The notes below the pieces were generated by a model. The model was not told where the DNA came from and ran no database searches. It was given only the letters and a program-made list of their open reading frames with translations. Source: an uncultured beta proteobacterium (GTDB lineage Bacteria > Pseudomonadota > Gammaproteobacteria > Burkholderiales > Burkholderiaceae_C). From it: DNA of 64,000 nt. Positions 31,773 through 40,550 of the stretch are shown here, piece after piece. Location: positions 1-64,000 of the forward strand of contig CAJAES010000031.1 in NCBI GenBank assembly GCA_903938815.1, written 5' to 3'. Made by a program: the position numbers and the translations under genes. The stretch's first letter is position 1, and each line of letters opens with the position of its first letter.

Positions 31773-32512
31773 GCCTGCCGGATGTCGGTCACGGGTTCGC
31801 GGCCGAAATCCGCGCGCGCCAGGAACGCGAGCACCTTGGCCGCGGCGCTGGCGGGGCTGTCGAGCTGGCCGCTGTTCTTGAAGGACTCGAACAGAGCACC
31901 TTCCGGGAACTGCGTCCGGTCGGCGCCGCGCAGCTGCACCTGCATGTCGGTGTCGATGATGCCGGGCGCCAGCGACACGATGCGCGCGCCTTGCGGGCGG
32001 CCGACCTCCTCGAGCGCCACCGCGCGCGAGAAGTGGTCCATGCCGGCCTTGATGGCGCAGTAGCTGGCGCTGCCGGCCATCGCGCGGCGGCCGAGGCCCG
32101 ACGAGATGTTCAGGATGCGGCGGTCCGTGCCCCAGCCGGCCGTGGCGCGCAGGAATGCGGCGCTGAGCAGCAGCGGCGCTTCCAGGCCCACGCGCACGTC
32201 GCGCCCGAGGCTGTCGAGCTGCCCGTCGCGCAGCGGGGCGGGGTCGGACAAGGCTGCGGCGTTGTTGATGAGCGCGATGTCGGCCGGCGCCTGCGCGCCC
32301 AGCCAGTCCGCCAGGCGCTGCGCCGCGGCGGGCGCATCGGCCAGGTCCTGCGCCCAGGCGGTATAACCGGCGCCGCGTCTCTCGGCCAGTGCGGCCAGCG
32401 CGGGGTCGGCATGGCGGGCAATGCCCAGCACGTGGTGGCCGGGCTGCAGCAACTGCTCGGCCATGGCCCGGCCGAGGCCGCGGGAGGAGCCAGTGACGAT
32501 GGTGATCTTCAT
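31769..32512 (-). CDS. Short-chain dehydrogenase/reductase, sepiapterin-reductase-like
   Basis: A 247-residue NAD(P)-dependent SDR. The nucleotide-binding motif is TGSSRGLGRAM at residues 7-17, NNAA lies near residue 92, the catalytic Ser is in NISSGLG, and YCAIKAG holds Tyr and Lys. APGIIDTDM follows, as in classical SDRs that act on 3-hydroxy acids, carbonyls or pterins. The start at 32512 is fixed by the Rossmann motif. Substrate is unknown. It converges on pfkA across the heptamer array. Confidence 0.9.
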   Translation of the reverse strand: MKITIVTGSSRGLGRAMAEQLLQPGHHVLGIARHADPALAALAERRGAGYTAWAQDLADAPAAAQRLADWLGAQAPADIALINNAAALSDPAPLRDGQLDSLGRDVRVGLEAPLLLSAAFLRATAGWGTDRRILNISSGLGRRAMAGSASYCAIKAGMDHFSRAVALEEVGRPQGARIVSLAPGIIDTDMQVQLRGADRTQFPEGALFESFKNSGQLDSPASAAAKVLAFLARADFGREPVTDIRQA

Positions 32513-32589
32513 GAGCCGAAGCCTACACGTTGCGCGCGGACTCCAGCCGCCAGATGGCGTCGCTGGCACCGGCCGTCTTCTGCGCGCGC

Positions 32590-33267
32590 TCAGCCCGCAG
32601 GTGGCGGCGCCTGGAACGGAGCACGTGACACAAAGGCGATCCGGCGGCCGTCGGCCGGGTGAGGCAGCTCCAGCCGGTCGGCATGCAGCATCAGGCGACC
32701 GCCGCCGGCACCGTACAACGCGTCGCCGACGATCGGGTGGCCGATGGCCTTCAGGTGCACGCGAAGCTGGTGCGTGCGGCCTGTCACCGGCTCCAGCGCC
32801 AGCGTCGTGGTGCCCCGGACTTCGTCGCGCGACTGCACCCACCACAGCGTCAGGGAGGGCTTTCCGTTCAACGGGTCCACCTGCTGTCGTGGGCGATTCG
32901 GCCAGTCCGCACCGATCGGCAGTTCGATGAGCCCGGAATCCTCGCGCATCAGGCCTTGCACGATGGCGACATAGGTCTTGTGGACGCGCCGGGCGGCGAA
33001 GTCGGCGCTGAGCTGGCGCTGCGCCACCGCGCCGCGCGCCATCACCATCAGGCCCGAGGTGGCCTGGTCGAGCCGGTGCACCACCAGCGCGTCGGCCCAC
33101 AGCGCCTGCGCGCGGGCCGACAGGCAGTCCGGCTCGGTACGGCCCGGCACGGCCAGCAGGCCTGCAGGCTTGTCGAGCACGAGCAGCTCTTCGTCGATGT
33201 GGATCGGCAACACCCCGCGAGCATAGGGCGCACGCGGCGTTGACAGCCGCCGCTGCCGGGCGCACAT
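32590..33267 (-). CDS. RluA family pseudouridine synthase
   Basis: A 225-residue enzyme that isomerises uridine in rRNA or tRNA. It lacks an S4 domain, which fits RluA or TruC rather than RluC/D. LDKPAGLLAVPGR starts the catalytic domain, VVHRLDQATSGLMV holds the catalytic Asp, and VTGRTHQLRVHLKAIGHPIVGD is the conserved C-terminal motif. The ATG at 33267 adds about 18 residues to a typical start; the GTG near 33213 (VLPIHIDEE) is an alternative. The gene is divergent from the rsgA leader region. Confidence 0.9.
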   Translation of the reverse strand: MCARQRRLSTPRAPYARGVLPIHIDEELLVLDKPAGLLAVPGRTEPDCLSARAQALWADALVVHRLDQATSGLMVMARGAVAQRQLSADFAARRVHKTYVAIVQGLMREDSGLIELPIGADWPNRPRQQVDPLNGKPSLTLWWVQSRDEVRGTTTLALEPVTGRTHQLRVHLKAIGHPIVGDALYGAGGGRLMLHADRLELPHPADGRRIAFVSRAPFQAPPPAG

Positions 33268-33303
33268 TGCTGGCTCGTCCAGATCACGCCACAGGAGGCT
33301 GCC

Positions 33304-33357
33304 ATGCGTACCCAAGCCATTGCCATCCTGTCGGCCCGGACCGCACCCGCCGCCTGA
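33304..33357 (+). CDS. 17-codon leader-type ORF upstream of rsgA
   Basis: ATG at 33304 is preceded by AGGAGG at an ideal spacing (33292-33297), the strongest ribosome-binding site seen in this window. It encodes a 17-residue peptide ending at TGA 33355-33357. Nine bases later comes a perfect nine-base-pair hairpin. This looks like a leader peptide/attenuator upstream of rsgA. The peptide matches no family I know, and there is no run of one amino acid that would name an effector. Confidence 0.4.
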   Translation: MRTQAIAILSARTAPAA

Positions 33358-33366
33358 TCGCCCGAT

Positions 33367-33387
33367 CGGCCGCGCAGCGCGCGGCCG
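33367..33387 (+). terminator. GC-only hairpin after the leader ORF
   Basis: CGGCCGCGC (33367-33375), loop AGC, GCGCGGCCG (33379-33387). No T-run follows. It could pause or attenuate transcription into rsgA, which begins 92 bases downstream. Confidence 0.45.
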
Positions 33388-33479
33388 GCGCCGACTTCCG
33401 CCCCCCTCGTTGACCCGGTGCCTTCGCGCGCCGGGAACGGGCACCCGCGTGCCCATCCGACCCGGAAGATCGACGCTCC

Positions 33480-34586
33480 ATGATCCTCGACGACCATGCC
33501 GTCGCGCGGCTGCAGGCCATCGGCCTGACCGCAGCGATGCGAAACCACATCGAAGCCCTGGCTTCATCCGCGCCCGGCGATGCCGGCGCCCCGTTCCTGC
33601 GGCGCATCACCGAACTGCAGCGCGACGCGCTCACGCTGCACGACGGCGAGAACGAACATCCGGCCCGCGCCCTGCCGGCCCTTCTGGCCGCCACCTCGGA
33701 CGGCGACGGCCTGGCCGTGGGCGACTGGGTGTTCGCCTCCTGCAACCGCCACGGCGAGTGGTGGGTGCACCGCCGTGTCCCGCCGCTGGCGCAGCTGGCG
33801 CGCCGCCTGCACGATGGGCGCGACAAGGTCACGCGCGCCGTGATCGTCAGCAACGTCGACACCGCCTTGCTGGTGATGGGCCTGGACCACGACTTCAACC
33901 TGCGGCGTCTGGAGCGCTACCTGGCGCTCGCACGCCTGTCGCAGGTCGCCGCCGTGGTGCTGCTGACCAAGGTCGACCTCTGCGACCCCGTCTACGCCGA
34001 GCGCCGCCTGCACGAGGTGGCGGCGCTGCTGCCGCCCGGCGCCGAGGTGCTGGCGCTGAACGCGCTCGGAGACGAGCCGCGCGACGCGCTCGCCCCATGG
34101 CTGGCTGCCGGCCAGACGCTGGTGCTGGTGGGTTCCAGCGGCGCGGGCAAGAGCACGCTGACCAACGCGCTGCTGGGCAGCCACCGGCAGGACACCGGCG
34201 CCAGCCGCAGCGGCGACAGCCGGGGCCGCCACACCACCACCGCCCGCAGCCTGCACGTGGTGCCCGGCGGCGCCTGCGTCATCGACACGCCGGGCCTGCG
34301 CACCTTGCGGCTGGACGTCGACGCCGACACGCTGGGCACGGTCTTCGACGACATCGGGCGGCTCTCGTCGCAATGCCGGTTCCGGGATTGCCGTCATCAG
34401 GACGAGCCCGGCTGCGCCGTTCGCGAGCAGGCACCGCCCGAACGGCTGCGGAACTTCCAGAAGCTGCAGCGCGAGATCCTGCGGGACGCGATGAGCGCGC
34501 TCGAGCGCCAGGCGCAGCGCAACGAATGGAAGACGCGCAGCAAGGCGGCGCGGGCGCGCGACCGGGCCAAGCGGGAGGGCGGCTGA
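33480..34586 (+). CDS. rsgA: Small ribosomal subunit biogenesis GTPase RsgA
   Basis: A 368-residue circularly permuted GTPase that helps mature the 30S subunit. The OB-fold region is at about residues 70-130. G4 (LLTKVD) precedes G1 (GSSGAGKST), and G3 is DTPGLR, the order expected for YjeQ. The C-terminal zinc knuckle is CRFRDCRHQDEPGC. It is about 50 residues longer at the N-terminus than the usual form and ends in a basic tail (KTRSKAARARDRAKR), which could bind rRNA. A 17-codon ORF and a GC hairpin lie upstream. Confidence 0.93.
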   Translation: MILDDHAVARLQAIGLTAAMRNHIEALASSAPGDAGAPFLRRITELQRDALTLHDGENEHPARALPALLAATSDGDGLAVGDWVFASCNRHGEWWVHRRVPPLAQLARRLHDGRDKVTRAVIVSNVDTALLVMGLDHDFNLRRLERYLALARLSQVAAVVLLTKVDLCDPVYAERRLHEVAALLPPGAEVLALNALGDEPRDALAPWLAAGQTLVLVGSSGAGKSTLTNALLGSHRQDTGASRSGDSRGRHTTTARSLHVVPGGACVIDTPGLRTLRLDVDADTLGTVFDDIGRLSSQCRFRDCRHQDEPGCAVREQAPPERLRNFQKLQREILRDAMSALERQAQRNEWKTRSKAARARDRAKREGG

Positions 34587-34706
34587 GCAGTGCGCCTGGG
34601 ACATCGGAAAAATTTTCTGCAAGAGGGATGTATCTGCGGGCTGGCGCCGCGCTCTGTCGGGGGCGTCGACTCATGACGTCGAAACCCTCAACCCAAGGAA
34701 CATTCC

Positions 34707-35441
34707 ATGAAGCGCATCCTGATCGGCACCACCCTGGCACTGGGCCTCCTGACCGCAGCCTCCGCCGCAGTCAACTGCAACAGTTTCCCCAACAACACCG
34801 TGACCGCGTTCGTCAACGACGACGTCGTGGCCAACGGCTACGGCTGCACCATCGCCGTCACCGGCTCGGTCAACGGCAACGTGATCCAGACCGGCGCAGG
34901 CAGTCTCGTGATCCGGGGCATGGTCAACGGCTCCGTCAGCGAGGCGGGCGCCGGCGACATCAACATCGCAGGCGGCACGGTGGGCGGCGACGTGATGGAA
35001 GCCGACGTCGGCAACGTGATCCTGCGCGGTGGCAGCACCGTCAACGGAAGGATCGAGGAAACCGGCGACGGCTCGGTCAACGTGACGGTCGATGCCCCGG
35101 GCCTCGTGAAGGCCGACATCCAGGAGAGCGGTAACGGCGGCGTCAACGTGAAGGCGCTGACCGGCAGCTTCGAGGGCTCGGTCATCGAGCAAGGTGCGGG
35201 CGGTGTCGTGCTCACCGTCAGCGCGGGTCAGTCGTTCAAGGGCGGCATCGAGGAGTACGACGCAGGCGGTGTCACTGCCACCGTCGACGGGTGGTTCGAA
35301 GGCAACATCGCCGAGTACCTTGGCGGCAACGTGCTGACCACCGGCATGGGCACCTTCAAGGGCAACAGCGAGCACGAACTCGCCGGGACCTGCACCAACA
35401 CCATCGTCGACTTCCAGGGCGCGGCCTGCAACCTGCTCTGA
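34707..35441 (+). CDS. Secreted predicted beta-helix repeat protein
   Basis: A 244-residue protein with a clean signal peptide (cleavage after ASA near residue 20). From residue 50 to about 225 there are eight or nine repeats of 19-22 residues of the form [TSF]-[VF]-x-G-x-[VI]-x-E-x-G-x-G-x-[VI]-x-[VIL], for example SVSEAGAGDINI, RIEETGDGSVNV and VIEQGAGGVVL. Two Cys lie before the repeats and two after, which could cap a solenoid. The periodicity suggests a right-handed beta-helix or bactofilin-like solenoid outside the cytoplasm. No family is recognised. The last repeats are acidic (EEYDAGG, AEYLGGN). It converges on the hydrolase gene with a two-base gap. Confidence 0.7.
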   Translation: MKRILIGTTLALGLLTAASAAVNCNSFPNNTVTAFVNDDVVANGYGCTIAVTGSVNGNVIQTGAGSLVIRGMVNGSVSEAGAGDINIAGGTVGGDVMEADVGNVILRGGSTVNGRIEETGDGSVNVTVDAPGLVKADIQESGNGGVNVKALTGSFEGSVIEQGAGGVVLTVSAGQSFKGGIEEYDAGGVTATVDGWFEGNIAEYLGGNVLTTGMGTFKGNSEHELAGTCTNTIVDFQGAACNLL

Positions 35442-35443
35442 GT

Positions 35444-36385
35444 TCAGGGAATTCCGAGAAAGGCCTTCACCGGCACGAGCGAGGCCACGGGGTCCTCTTC
35501 ATGAGGCACGTGGCCCAGCGGTTCGAACACCACCAGCTCGCTGCCGGCGATGCGCCGCTGGAACTCGCGCCCTGCCGCGAGTGGCACCACGCGGTCCTGT
35601 GCACCCCACAGGATCAACGTGGGCTGGCGGATGGTGGCGATGCGTTCGGCGTCGGCATCGGGCTCGAATTGCTGCAGCCGCTGGCGCAGCGCGGCCCGGT
35701 TGCCTTCACGCAGGGTCAGCTCGAAATAGCGGTCCACCACCTCGCCTGTGATCTTCTCGGGGTCTGCATAGGCGGTGACGAGGCCCTGCACCACCAGCGG
35801 ACGGGGCAGCACCCACTCGCTGATGGCGCCGATCACGGGCAGGCGCGCGATGCGCCAGCCCAGCGGGATCGAGCGCAGTTCGGTCGGCACGCCGACAGCG
35901 TCCACCAGGATCAGGCGCTCGACGCGCTCGGGCGCAAGCGTTGCCACCCGCCACGACACCATGCCGCCTAGCGAATTGCCGCCGATGACGAAGCGTTGCA
36001 CCTGCAGCCGGTCCAGCAGGGCCAGCGTGAACCGGGCGTCGGCATCGCGGGCGTAGTCGCCGTCGGCGCGCGGGCCGGTGAGCCCGAAACCCGGCAGGTC
36101 GAAGACGATCACGCGGCGGGTCCGGGCGAGTTCTCGCACCCAGCCTTCCCACGTGTGCAGGCTGGCCGAAGTGCCGTGCACGAGCACGATGGGCAGCGGG
36201 TCGCTGCGGGGGCCGACATCTCGCAGGTGCACCAGCTGCCCGCCCAGATCGACGAAATCCGACGGCGGCGGCGCCCAGCGCGCCACCAGCGACTCCACGC
36301 TGCGGTCGGGCTCGCGCGAGAGCGCCAGCACCGCGACCGTCAGCAGGATCAGGATTCCGAAGACACGGCGCAGGCTGTCCGACAT
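35444..36385 (-). CDS. Alpha/beta hydrolase, membrane-anchored or exported
   Basis: A 313-residue hydrolase. An N-terminal hydrophobic stretch (VFGILILLTVAVLALS, residues 8-23) may be a signal anchor. HGTSASLHTW is the oxyanion-hole motif, GGNSLGGMV holds the nucleophile Ser near residue 142, LILWGAQDRVVP the Asp, and EPLGHVPHEEDP the catalytic His. This is the pattern of HGT-motif lipases and carboxylesterases. The start at 36385 is used because the open frame upstream runs through the dnaE gene on the opposite strand. It is divergent from dnaE with a 33-base gap. Confidence 0.9.
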   Translation of the reverse strand: MSDSLRRVFGILILLTVAVLALSREPDRSVESLVARWAPPPSDFVDLGGQLVHLRDVGPRSDPLPIVLVHGTSASLHTWEGWVRELARTRRVIVFDLPGFGLTGPRADGDYARDADARFTLALLDRLQVQRFVIGGNSLGGMVSWRVATLAPERVERLILVDAVGVPTELRSIPLGWRIARLPVIGAISEWVLPRPLVVQGLVTAYADPEKITGEVVDRYFELTLREGNRAALRQRLQQFEPDADAERIATIRQPTLILWGAQDRVVPLAAGREFQRRIAGSELVVFEPLGHVPHEEDPVASLVPVKAFLGIP

Positions 36386-36405
36386 GGACGCGGATTCTAG
36401 GTTCC

Positions 36406-36411
36406 TACAAT
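36406..36411 (+). promoter_or_regulatory. -10 box TACAAT that decides the dnaE start
   Basis: TACAAT at 36406-36411 overlaps the first in-frame ATG (36410) and ends exactly seven bases before the second (36419). Transcription would then start at about the second ATG. Confidence 0.5.
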
Positions 36412-36418
36412 GAGTCGC

Positions 36419-39400
36419 ATGCCCTTCGTCCATCTCCGCACGCACTCCGAGTATTCCGTCGTCGACGGCACCCTGCGCATCGACGAGGCTGCCGCCGCCG
36501 CGCGCAAGGACGGCCAGCCCGCGCTGGCCATCACCGACCTCGACAACCTCTTCGGCGCGGTCAAGTTCTACAAGGCCTGCCGGGGCAAGGGCGTCAAGCC
36601 CATCATCGGCGCCGATCTCTGGCTGGAGCCCGAAGGCCAGGAAAAGCAGGCCAGCCGCCTGCTGGTGCTGGTGCAGGACAAGACCGGCTACCTGAACCTG
36701 AGCAACCTGCTGGCGCGCGCCTGGACGGAGAACGCGCAGCGCACCACGGCCTGGGTCAAGTGGGAATGGCTGGAAAGCCTGGGCGGCGGGCTGATCGCGC
36801 TCTCGGGCGCCGACATGGGTGCCGTCGGGCAGGCCCTGCTGGCCGGTGACCCGGAGCGCGCGACACAGCTCGCGCAGCGCCTGGCGGGCATCTTCCCCGG
36901 CCGCTTCTACCTGGAAGTGCAGCGCGCGGGGCTGGCCACCCACGAAGCGCACGTGCGCGCCACCGTGCCGCTGGCCGCGCAGCTGGGGCTGCCCGTGGTG
37001 GCGACTCACCCGGTGCAGTTCCTCGAGCCCGACGACTACGACGCCCACGAGGCGCGCGTCTGCATCGCCGAGGGCGAGCTGCTGGCCAACCCCAAGCGGG
37101 TGCGACGCTTCTCGCGCGACCAGTACTTCAAGTCCGCCGCCGAGATGGCCCAGCTCTTCGCCGACCTGCCGTCGGCCGTCGAGAACACGCTCGAGATCGC
37201 GCGCCGCTGCAACCTGAGCCTGGTGCTCGGCAAGCCGCAGCTGCCTGACTTCCCCACCCCCGACGGCTCGCCGATCGAGGCGTACTTCCGCACGGCCTCG
37301 CACGCCGGCCTGGAGCAGCGGCTGGCGCACCTGTACCCCGCGCCAGCCGAGCGCGAGCGCCAGCGGCCCACGTACGTACAGCGCCTCGATTTCGAGATCG
37401 AGACCATCCTGAAGATGGGCTTCCCCGGCTACTTCCTGATCGTCTCGGACTTCATCACCTGGGCCAAGGCCAACGGCTGCCCGGTGGGGCCGGGCCGGGG
37501 CTCGGGCGCGGGTTCGCTGGTGGCCTACGCGCTGTCCATCACCGACCTCGACCCGCTGCGCTACCAGCTGCTGTTCGAGCGCTTCCTGAACCCCGAGCGC
37601 GTGTCGATGCCCGACTTCGACATCGACTTCTGCCAGGGCAACCGCGACCGCGTCATCGACTACGTCAAGGACAAGTACGGCCGCGATGCCGTGAGCCAGA
37701 TCGCCACCTTCGGCACGATGGCGGCCAAGGCCGCACTGCGTGACGTGGGCCGCGTGCTGGGCATGGGCTACGGCCATGTCGACAGCATCGCGAAGCTCAT
37801 TCCCGCGCCCCCCGGCAAGACGGTGACGCTGGCCAAGGTGCCCGAGACGCCCGACGGCGGCGTGATCTACGCGCGCAAGGAGGCGCCCGAGCTCGAGCAG
37901 CGCGAGGCCGCCGACGAGGAGGTGGCCGAACTGCTGCAGCTGGCTACGCGCGTGGAAGGCATCGTGCGCAACATCGGCATGCACGCAGGCGGCGTGCTGA
38001 TCGCCCCGGGCAAGATCACCGACTTCTGCCCTCTGTACCAGCAGCCGGGCAGCGACAGCGCGGTGAGCCAGTTCGACAAGGACGACGTCGAGGCCATCGG
38101 CCTGGTGAAGTTCGACTTCCTGGGCCTGGCCACGCTGACCATCCTGGAGCTCGCGAAGGATTTCATCGTCGCGCGCCGGCCCGAGCGCAAGGACTTCGCC
38201 TACGAGAACCTGCCGCTCGACGACCCGCGCGTCTACAAGCTCTTCGCCGACGGGCTCACGGAAGCGGTGTTCCAGTTCGAATCGCGCGGCATGCAGGGCA
38301 TGCTCCGCGAGGCCCGGCCCACGCGGCTCGAGGACCTGATCGCGCTGAACGCCATGTTCCGCCCGGGCCCGATGGAGAACATCCCGAGCTTCTGCGCGCG
38401 CAAGAACGGCAAGGAAGACGTGGTCTACCCGCACCCGCTGCTGGCGCAGGTGCTGTCCGAGACCTACGGCATCTTCGTCTACCAGGAACAGGTGATGCAG
38501 GCCGCGCAGTACATGGGCGGCTACTCGCTCGGCGGCGCCGACCTGCTGCGCCGCGCGATGGGCAAGAAGAAGGCCGAGGAGATGGCCGAGCAGCGCGAGA
38601 TCTTCCGCACCGGCGCGGCCCAGAAGGGCATCGACGCCGCCAAGGCCGACGAAGTCTTCGACCTGATGGAGAAGTTCGCGGGCTACGGCTTCAACAAGAG
38701 CCATGCTGCCGCCTACTCGCTGCTGGCGTATCACACGGCCTGGATCAAGGTGCACTGCACGGCCGAGTTCTATGCGGCCAACATGACGGTCGAGCAGGAC
38801 GACACCGACAAGCTCAAGGTGCTGCTCAACGACGCCAAGCTCTTCGGCGTGGCCTTCGAGCCGCCCGACGTGAACCGCGGCGTGCACCGTTTCGAGCCCG
38901 TGCCCGGCAAGGCCGGCGACAAGCTCATCCGCTACAGCCTGGGCGCCATCAAGGGCACGGGGCAGGGCGCCATCCAGGCCATCGTCGCGGCCCGCGAAGG
39001 GCTCGACGGCAACGGCGGCGGGCCCTTCCGCAGCCTGTTCGACTTCGCCGCCCGCGTGGACCGCAAGGCCTGCAACAAGCGCGCGGTCGAGGCGCTCATC
39101 AAGGCCGGCGCGTTCGACGCGCTGCATGCCGACCGCGCCAGCCTGCTGGCCAGCGTGGGCCTGGCCTTCGACTGGGCCGACACCCAGGAGGCCAATGCGC
39201 TGCAGGGCGGCCTGTTCGACTTCGGCGACTCGCACGCCTCGAGCCAGCAGGAGCCCGCGCTCGTGGCCGCCGACCCCTGGAGCATCAAGGAACGCCTGAC
39301 GCTCGAGAAGACGGCGCTCGGCTTCTTCCTGTCGGGCCACCTGTTCGACCAGTGCCGCGACGAGGTGCGCCGCTTCTGCCGCCGCCCCATCGCCGAACTG

Positions 39401-39949
39401 TCCGAGGCGCGCGAGCCGCAGATGCTGGCCGGCATCGTGGGCGAGATGCGCGTGATCAACGGGGCGCGGGGCCGGGTCGGCATCTTCAAGCTCGACGACG
39501 GCAGCGAGTTCATCGAGGCCGTGGTGAACGAGGAACTGCTCGACGCGCAGCGGGAGATCCTGCGCGAGGACGAACTCGTCGTCATTCTGGGCAAGGTGCA
39601 GCCCGACCGCTTTGCCGGCGGCCTGCGCCTGAACGTGAACGCCGTCTGGGACCTTGCCGGCGCGCGCGCGCGTTTCGGCAATCACTTGTCCGTGCGGGCG
39701 GCGGAAATCCGCGGCGGCGGCGCGCCGCTCACGGAGCTGGTGCGAACCTGGCCCGCGCGGCGCATCGAAAGCGAAGCCGGCGAACTGGTGCAGGGCCTGC
39801 GCGTGAGACTGAAGCTGCGGCGCCCGGAGGCCACGGCCGATGTCGACCTCGGCGAAACCTCGCGTTTCTGGCCCAGCGACGAGGCGTTGCTGCGCTGGAA
39901 GCAGCTTTCCGGCGGCACCGTGGACGTGGTCTACGAGGGCGGGGGCTGA
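36419..39949 (+). CDS. dnaE: DNA polymerase III subunit alpha
   Basis: A 1176-residue replicative polymerase (1179 from the ATG at 36410). The PHP domain opens with FVHLRTHSEYSVVDG; the palm has GPGRGSGAGSLVAYAL and MPDFDIDFCQGNRDRV with the catalytic Asp pair; a helix-hairpin-helix and an OB-fold (AGIVGEMRVINGARGRVG) are in the C-terminal third. It copies the chromosome as part of the Pol III holoenzyme. I prefer the second ATG because a -10 box overlaps the first and the family starts just before FVHL. Length is normal. It stands alone as a transcription unit. Confidence 0.97.
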   Translation: MPFVHLRTHSEYSVVDGTLRIDEAAAAARKDGQPALAITDLDNLFGAVKFYKACRGKGVKPIIGADLWLEPEGQEKQASRLLVLVQDKTGYLNLSNLLARAWTENAQRTTAWVKWEWLESLGGGLIALSGADMGAVGQALLAGDPERATQLAQRLAGIFPGRFYLEVQRAGLATHEAHVRATVPLAAQLGLPVVATHPVQFLEPDDYDAHEARVCIAEGELLANPKRVRRFSRDQYFKSAAEMAQLFADLPSAVENTLEIARRCNLSLVLGKPQLPDFPTPDGSPIEAYFRTASHAGLEQRLAHLYPAPAERERQRPTYVQRLDFEIETILKMGFPGYFLIVSDFITWAKANGCPVGPGRGSGAGSLVAYALSITDLDPLRYQLLFERFLNPERVSMPDFDIDFCQGNRDRVIDYVKDKYGRDAVSQIATFGTMAAKAALRDVGRVLGMGYGHVDSIAKLIPAPPGKTVTLAKVPETPDGGVIYARKEAPELEQREAADEEVAELLQLATRVEGIVRNIGMHAGGVLIAPGKITDFCPLYQQPGSDSAVSQFDKDDVEAIGLVKFDFLGLATLTILELAKDFIVARRPERKDFAYENLPLDDPRVYKLFADGLTEAVFQFESRGMQGMLREARPTRLEDLIALNAMFRPGPMENIPSFCARKNGKEDVVYPHPLLAQVLSETYGIFVYQEQVMQAAQYMGGYSLGGADLLRRAMGKKKAEEMAEQREIFRTGAAQKGIDAAKADEVFDLMEKFAGYGFNKSHAAAYSLLAYHTAWIKVHCTAEFYAANMTVEQDDTDKLKVLLNDAKLFGVAFEPPDVNRGVHRFEPVPGKAGDKLIRYSLGAIKGTGQGAIQAIVAAREGLDGNGGGPFRSLFDFAARVDRKACNKRAVEALIKAGAFDALHADRASLLASVGLAFDWADTQEANALQGGLFDFGDSHASSQQEPALVAADPWSIKERLTLEKTALGFFLSGHLFDQCRDEVRRFCRRPIAELSEAREPQMLAGIVGEMRVINGARGRVGIFKLDDGSEFIEAVVNEELLDAQREILREDELVVILGKVQPDRFAGGLRLNVNAVWDLAGARARFGNHLSVRAAEIRGGGAPLTELVRTWPARRIESEAGELVQGLRVRLKLRRPEATADVDLGETSRFWPSDEALLRWKQLSGGTVDVVYEGGG

Positions 39950-40039
39950 CCCGGCGAGGGGTAAACCTTTGTGTCGGTGCCAACGAGCGGCCCATGGCTG
40001 CCGTTAAAGGTGCATCAGCCCAACGGCAGGAGCCCCCGC

Positions 40040-40537
40040 ATGAACCCACGTTCGATCGTTGCAACCCCGCTGGCTGCGCTGGCCACCTTGTTCGTCCTGT
40101 CCGCTTTGTCCGCCTTCGCGCTGCCGGCCGCCGCCGCCAATGTCGATGTGGGCGTGTCGGTGCAGATCAGCCAGCCCGGCGTCTATGGCCGCATCGACAT
40201 CGGCCGCTTCCCGCAGCCGCAGGTCTTCGTCACGCAGCCTGTCTACGTGGAGCGGCCGCGCTATGTGGTCGTCCAGCCCCAGCCGGTGTACATGTGGGTG
40301 CCGCCGGGCCACCGCAAGAACTGGAAGAAGCACTGCCGCGACTACCGCGCATGCGGGGCGCCGGTGGTCTTCGTGCGCGACGACTGGTATGACCACAATG
40401 TCCGTCCCCACGGCAACGGTAACGGCAAGGGCAAGGACTACGAACAGGGCCGCGACCGTGGCGACGATCGCGGGAACAGCCATGGAAATAGCCACGGAAA
40501 TGGCAACGGCAAGGGCAAGCAAGGCCGCGACGACTGA
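40040..40537 (+). CDS. Secreted basic protein with His/Asn/Gly/Lys-rich tail
   Basis: A 165-residue exported protein. The signal peptide ends at AAA near residue 33. The middle region is rich in aromatic and Pro residues (PQVFVTQPVYVERPRYVVVQP) and has a CRDYRACG pair that may form a disulfide near residues 100-106. The last 40 residues alternate GNGKGK, DRGDDRG and NSHGN motifs and are probably disordered. This resembles the many Pro/Tyr-rich small exported proteins of Burkholderiales whose function is unknown. AGGAG precedes the ATG. Confidence 0.65.
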   Translation: MNPRSIVATPLAALATLFVLSALSAFALPAAAANVDVGVSVQISQPGVYGRIDIGRFPQPQVFVTQPVYVERPRYVVVQPQPVYMWVPPGHRKNWKKHCRDYRACGAPVVFVRDDWYDHNVRPHGNGNGKGKDYEQGRDRGDDRGNSHGNSHGNGNGKGKQGRDD

Positions 40538-40550
40538 GTAGCATTCAGGG

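Noticed and set aside
36386..39685. Minus-strand open frame running through dnaE into the alpha/beta hydrolase gene
   Set aside because: Only the 35444-36385 part has domain motifs and a proper start; the rest is the antisense of dnaE.
39950..40039. Small gene or RNA after dnaE
   Set aside because: No start with a ribosome-binding site and no stable hairpin with a T-run; it is simply the leader of the 40040 gene.
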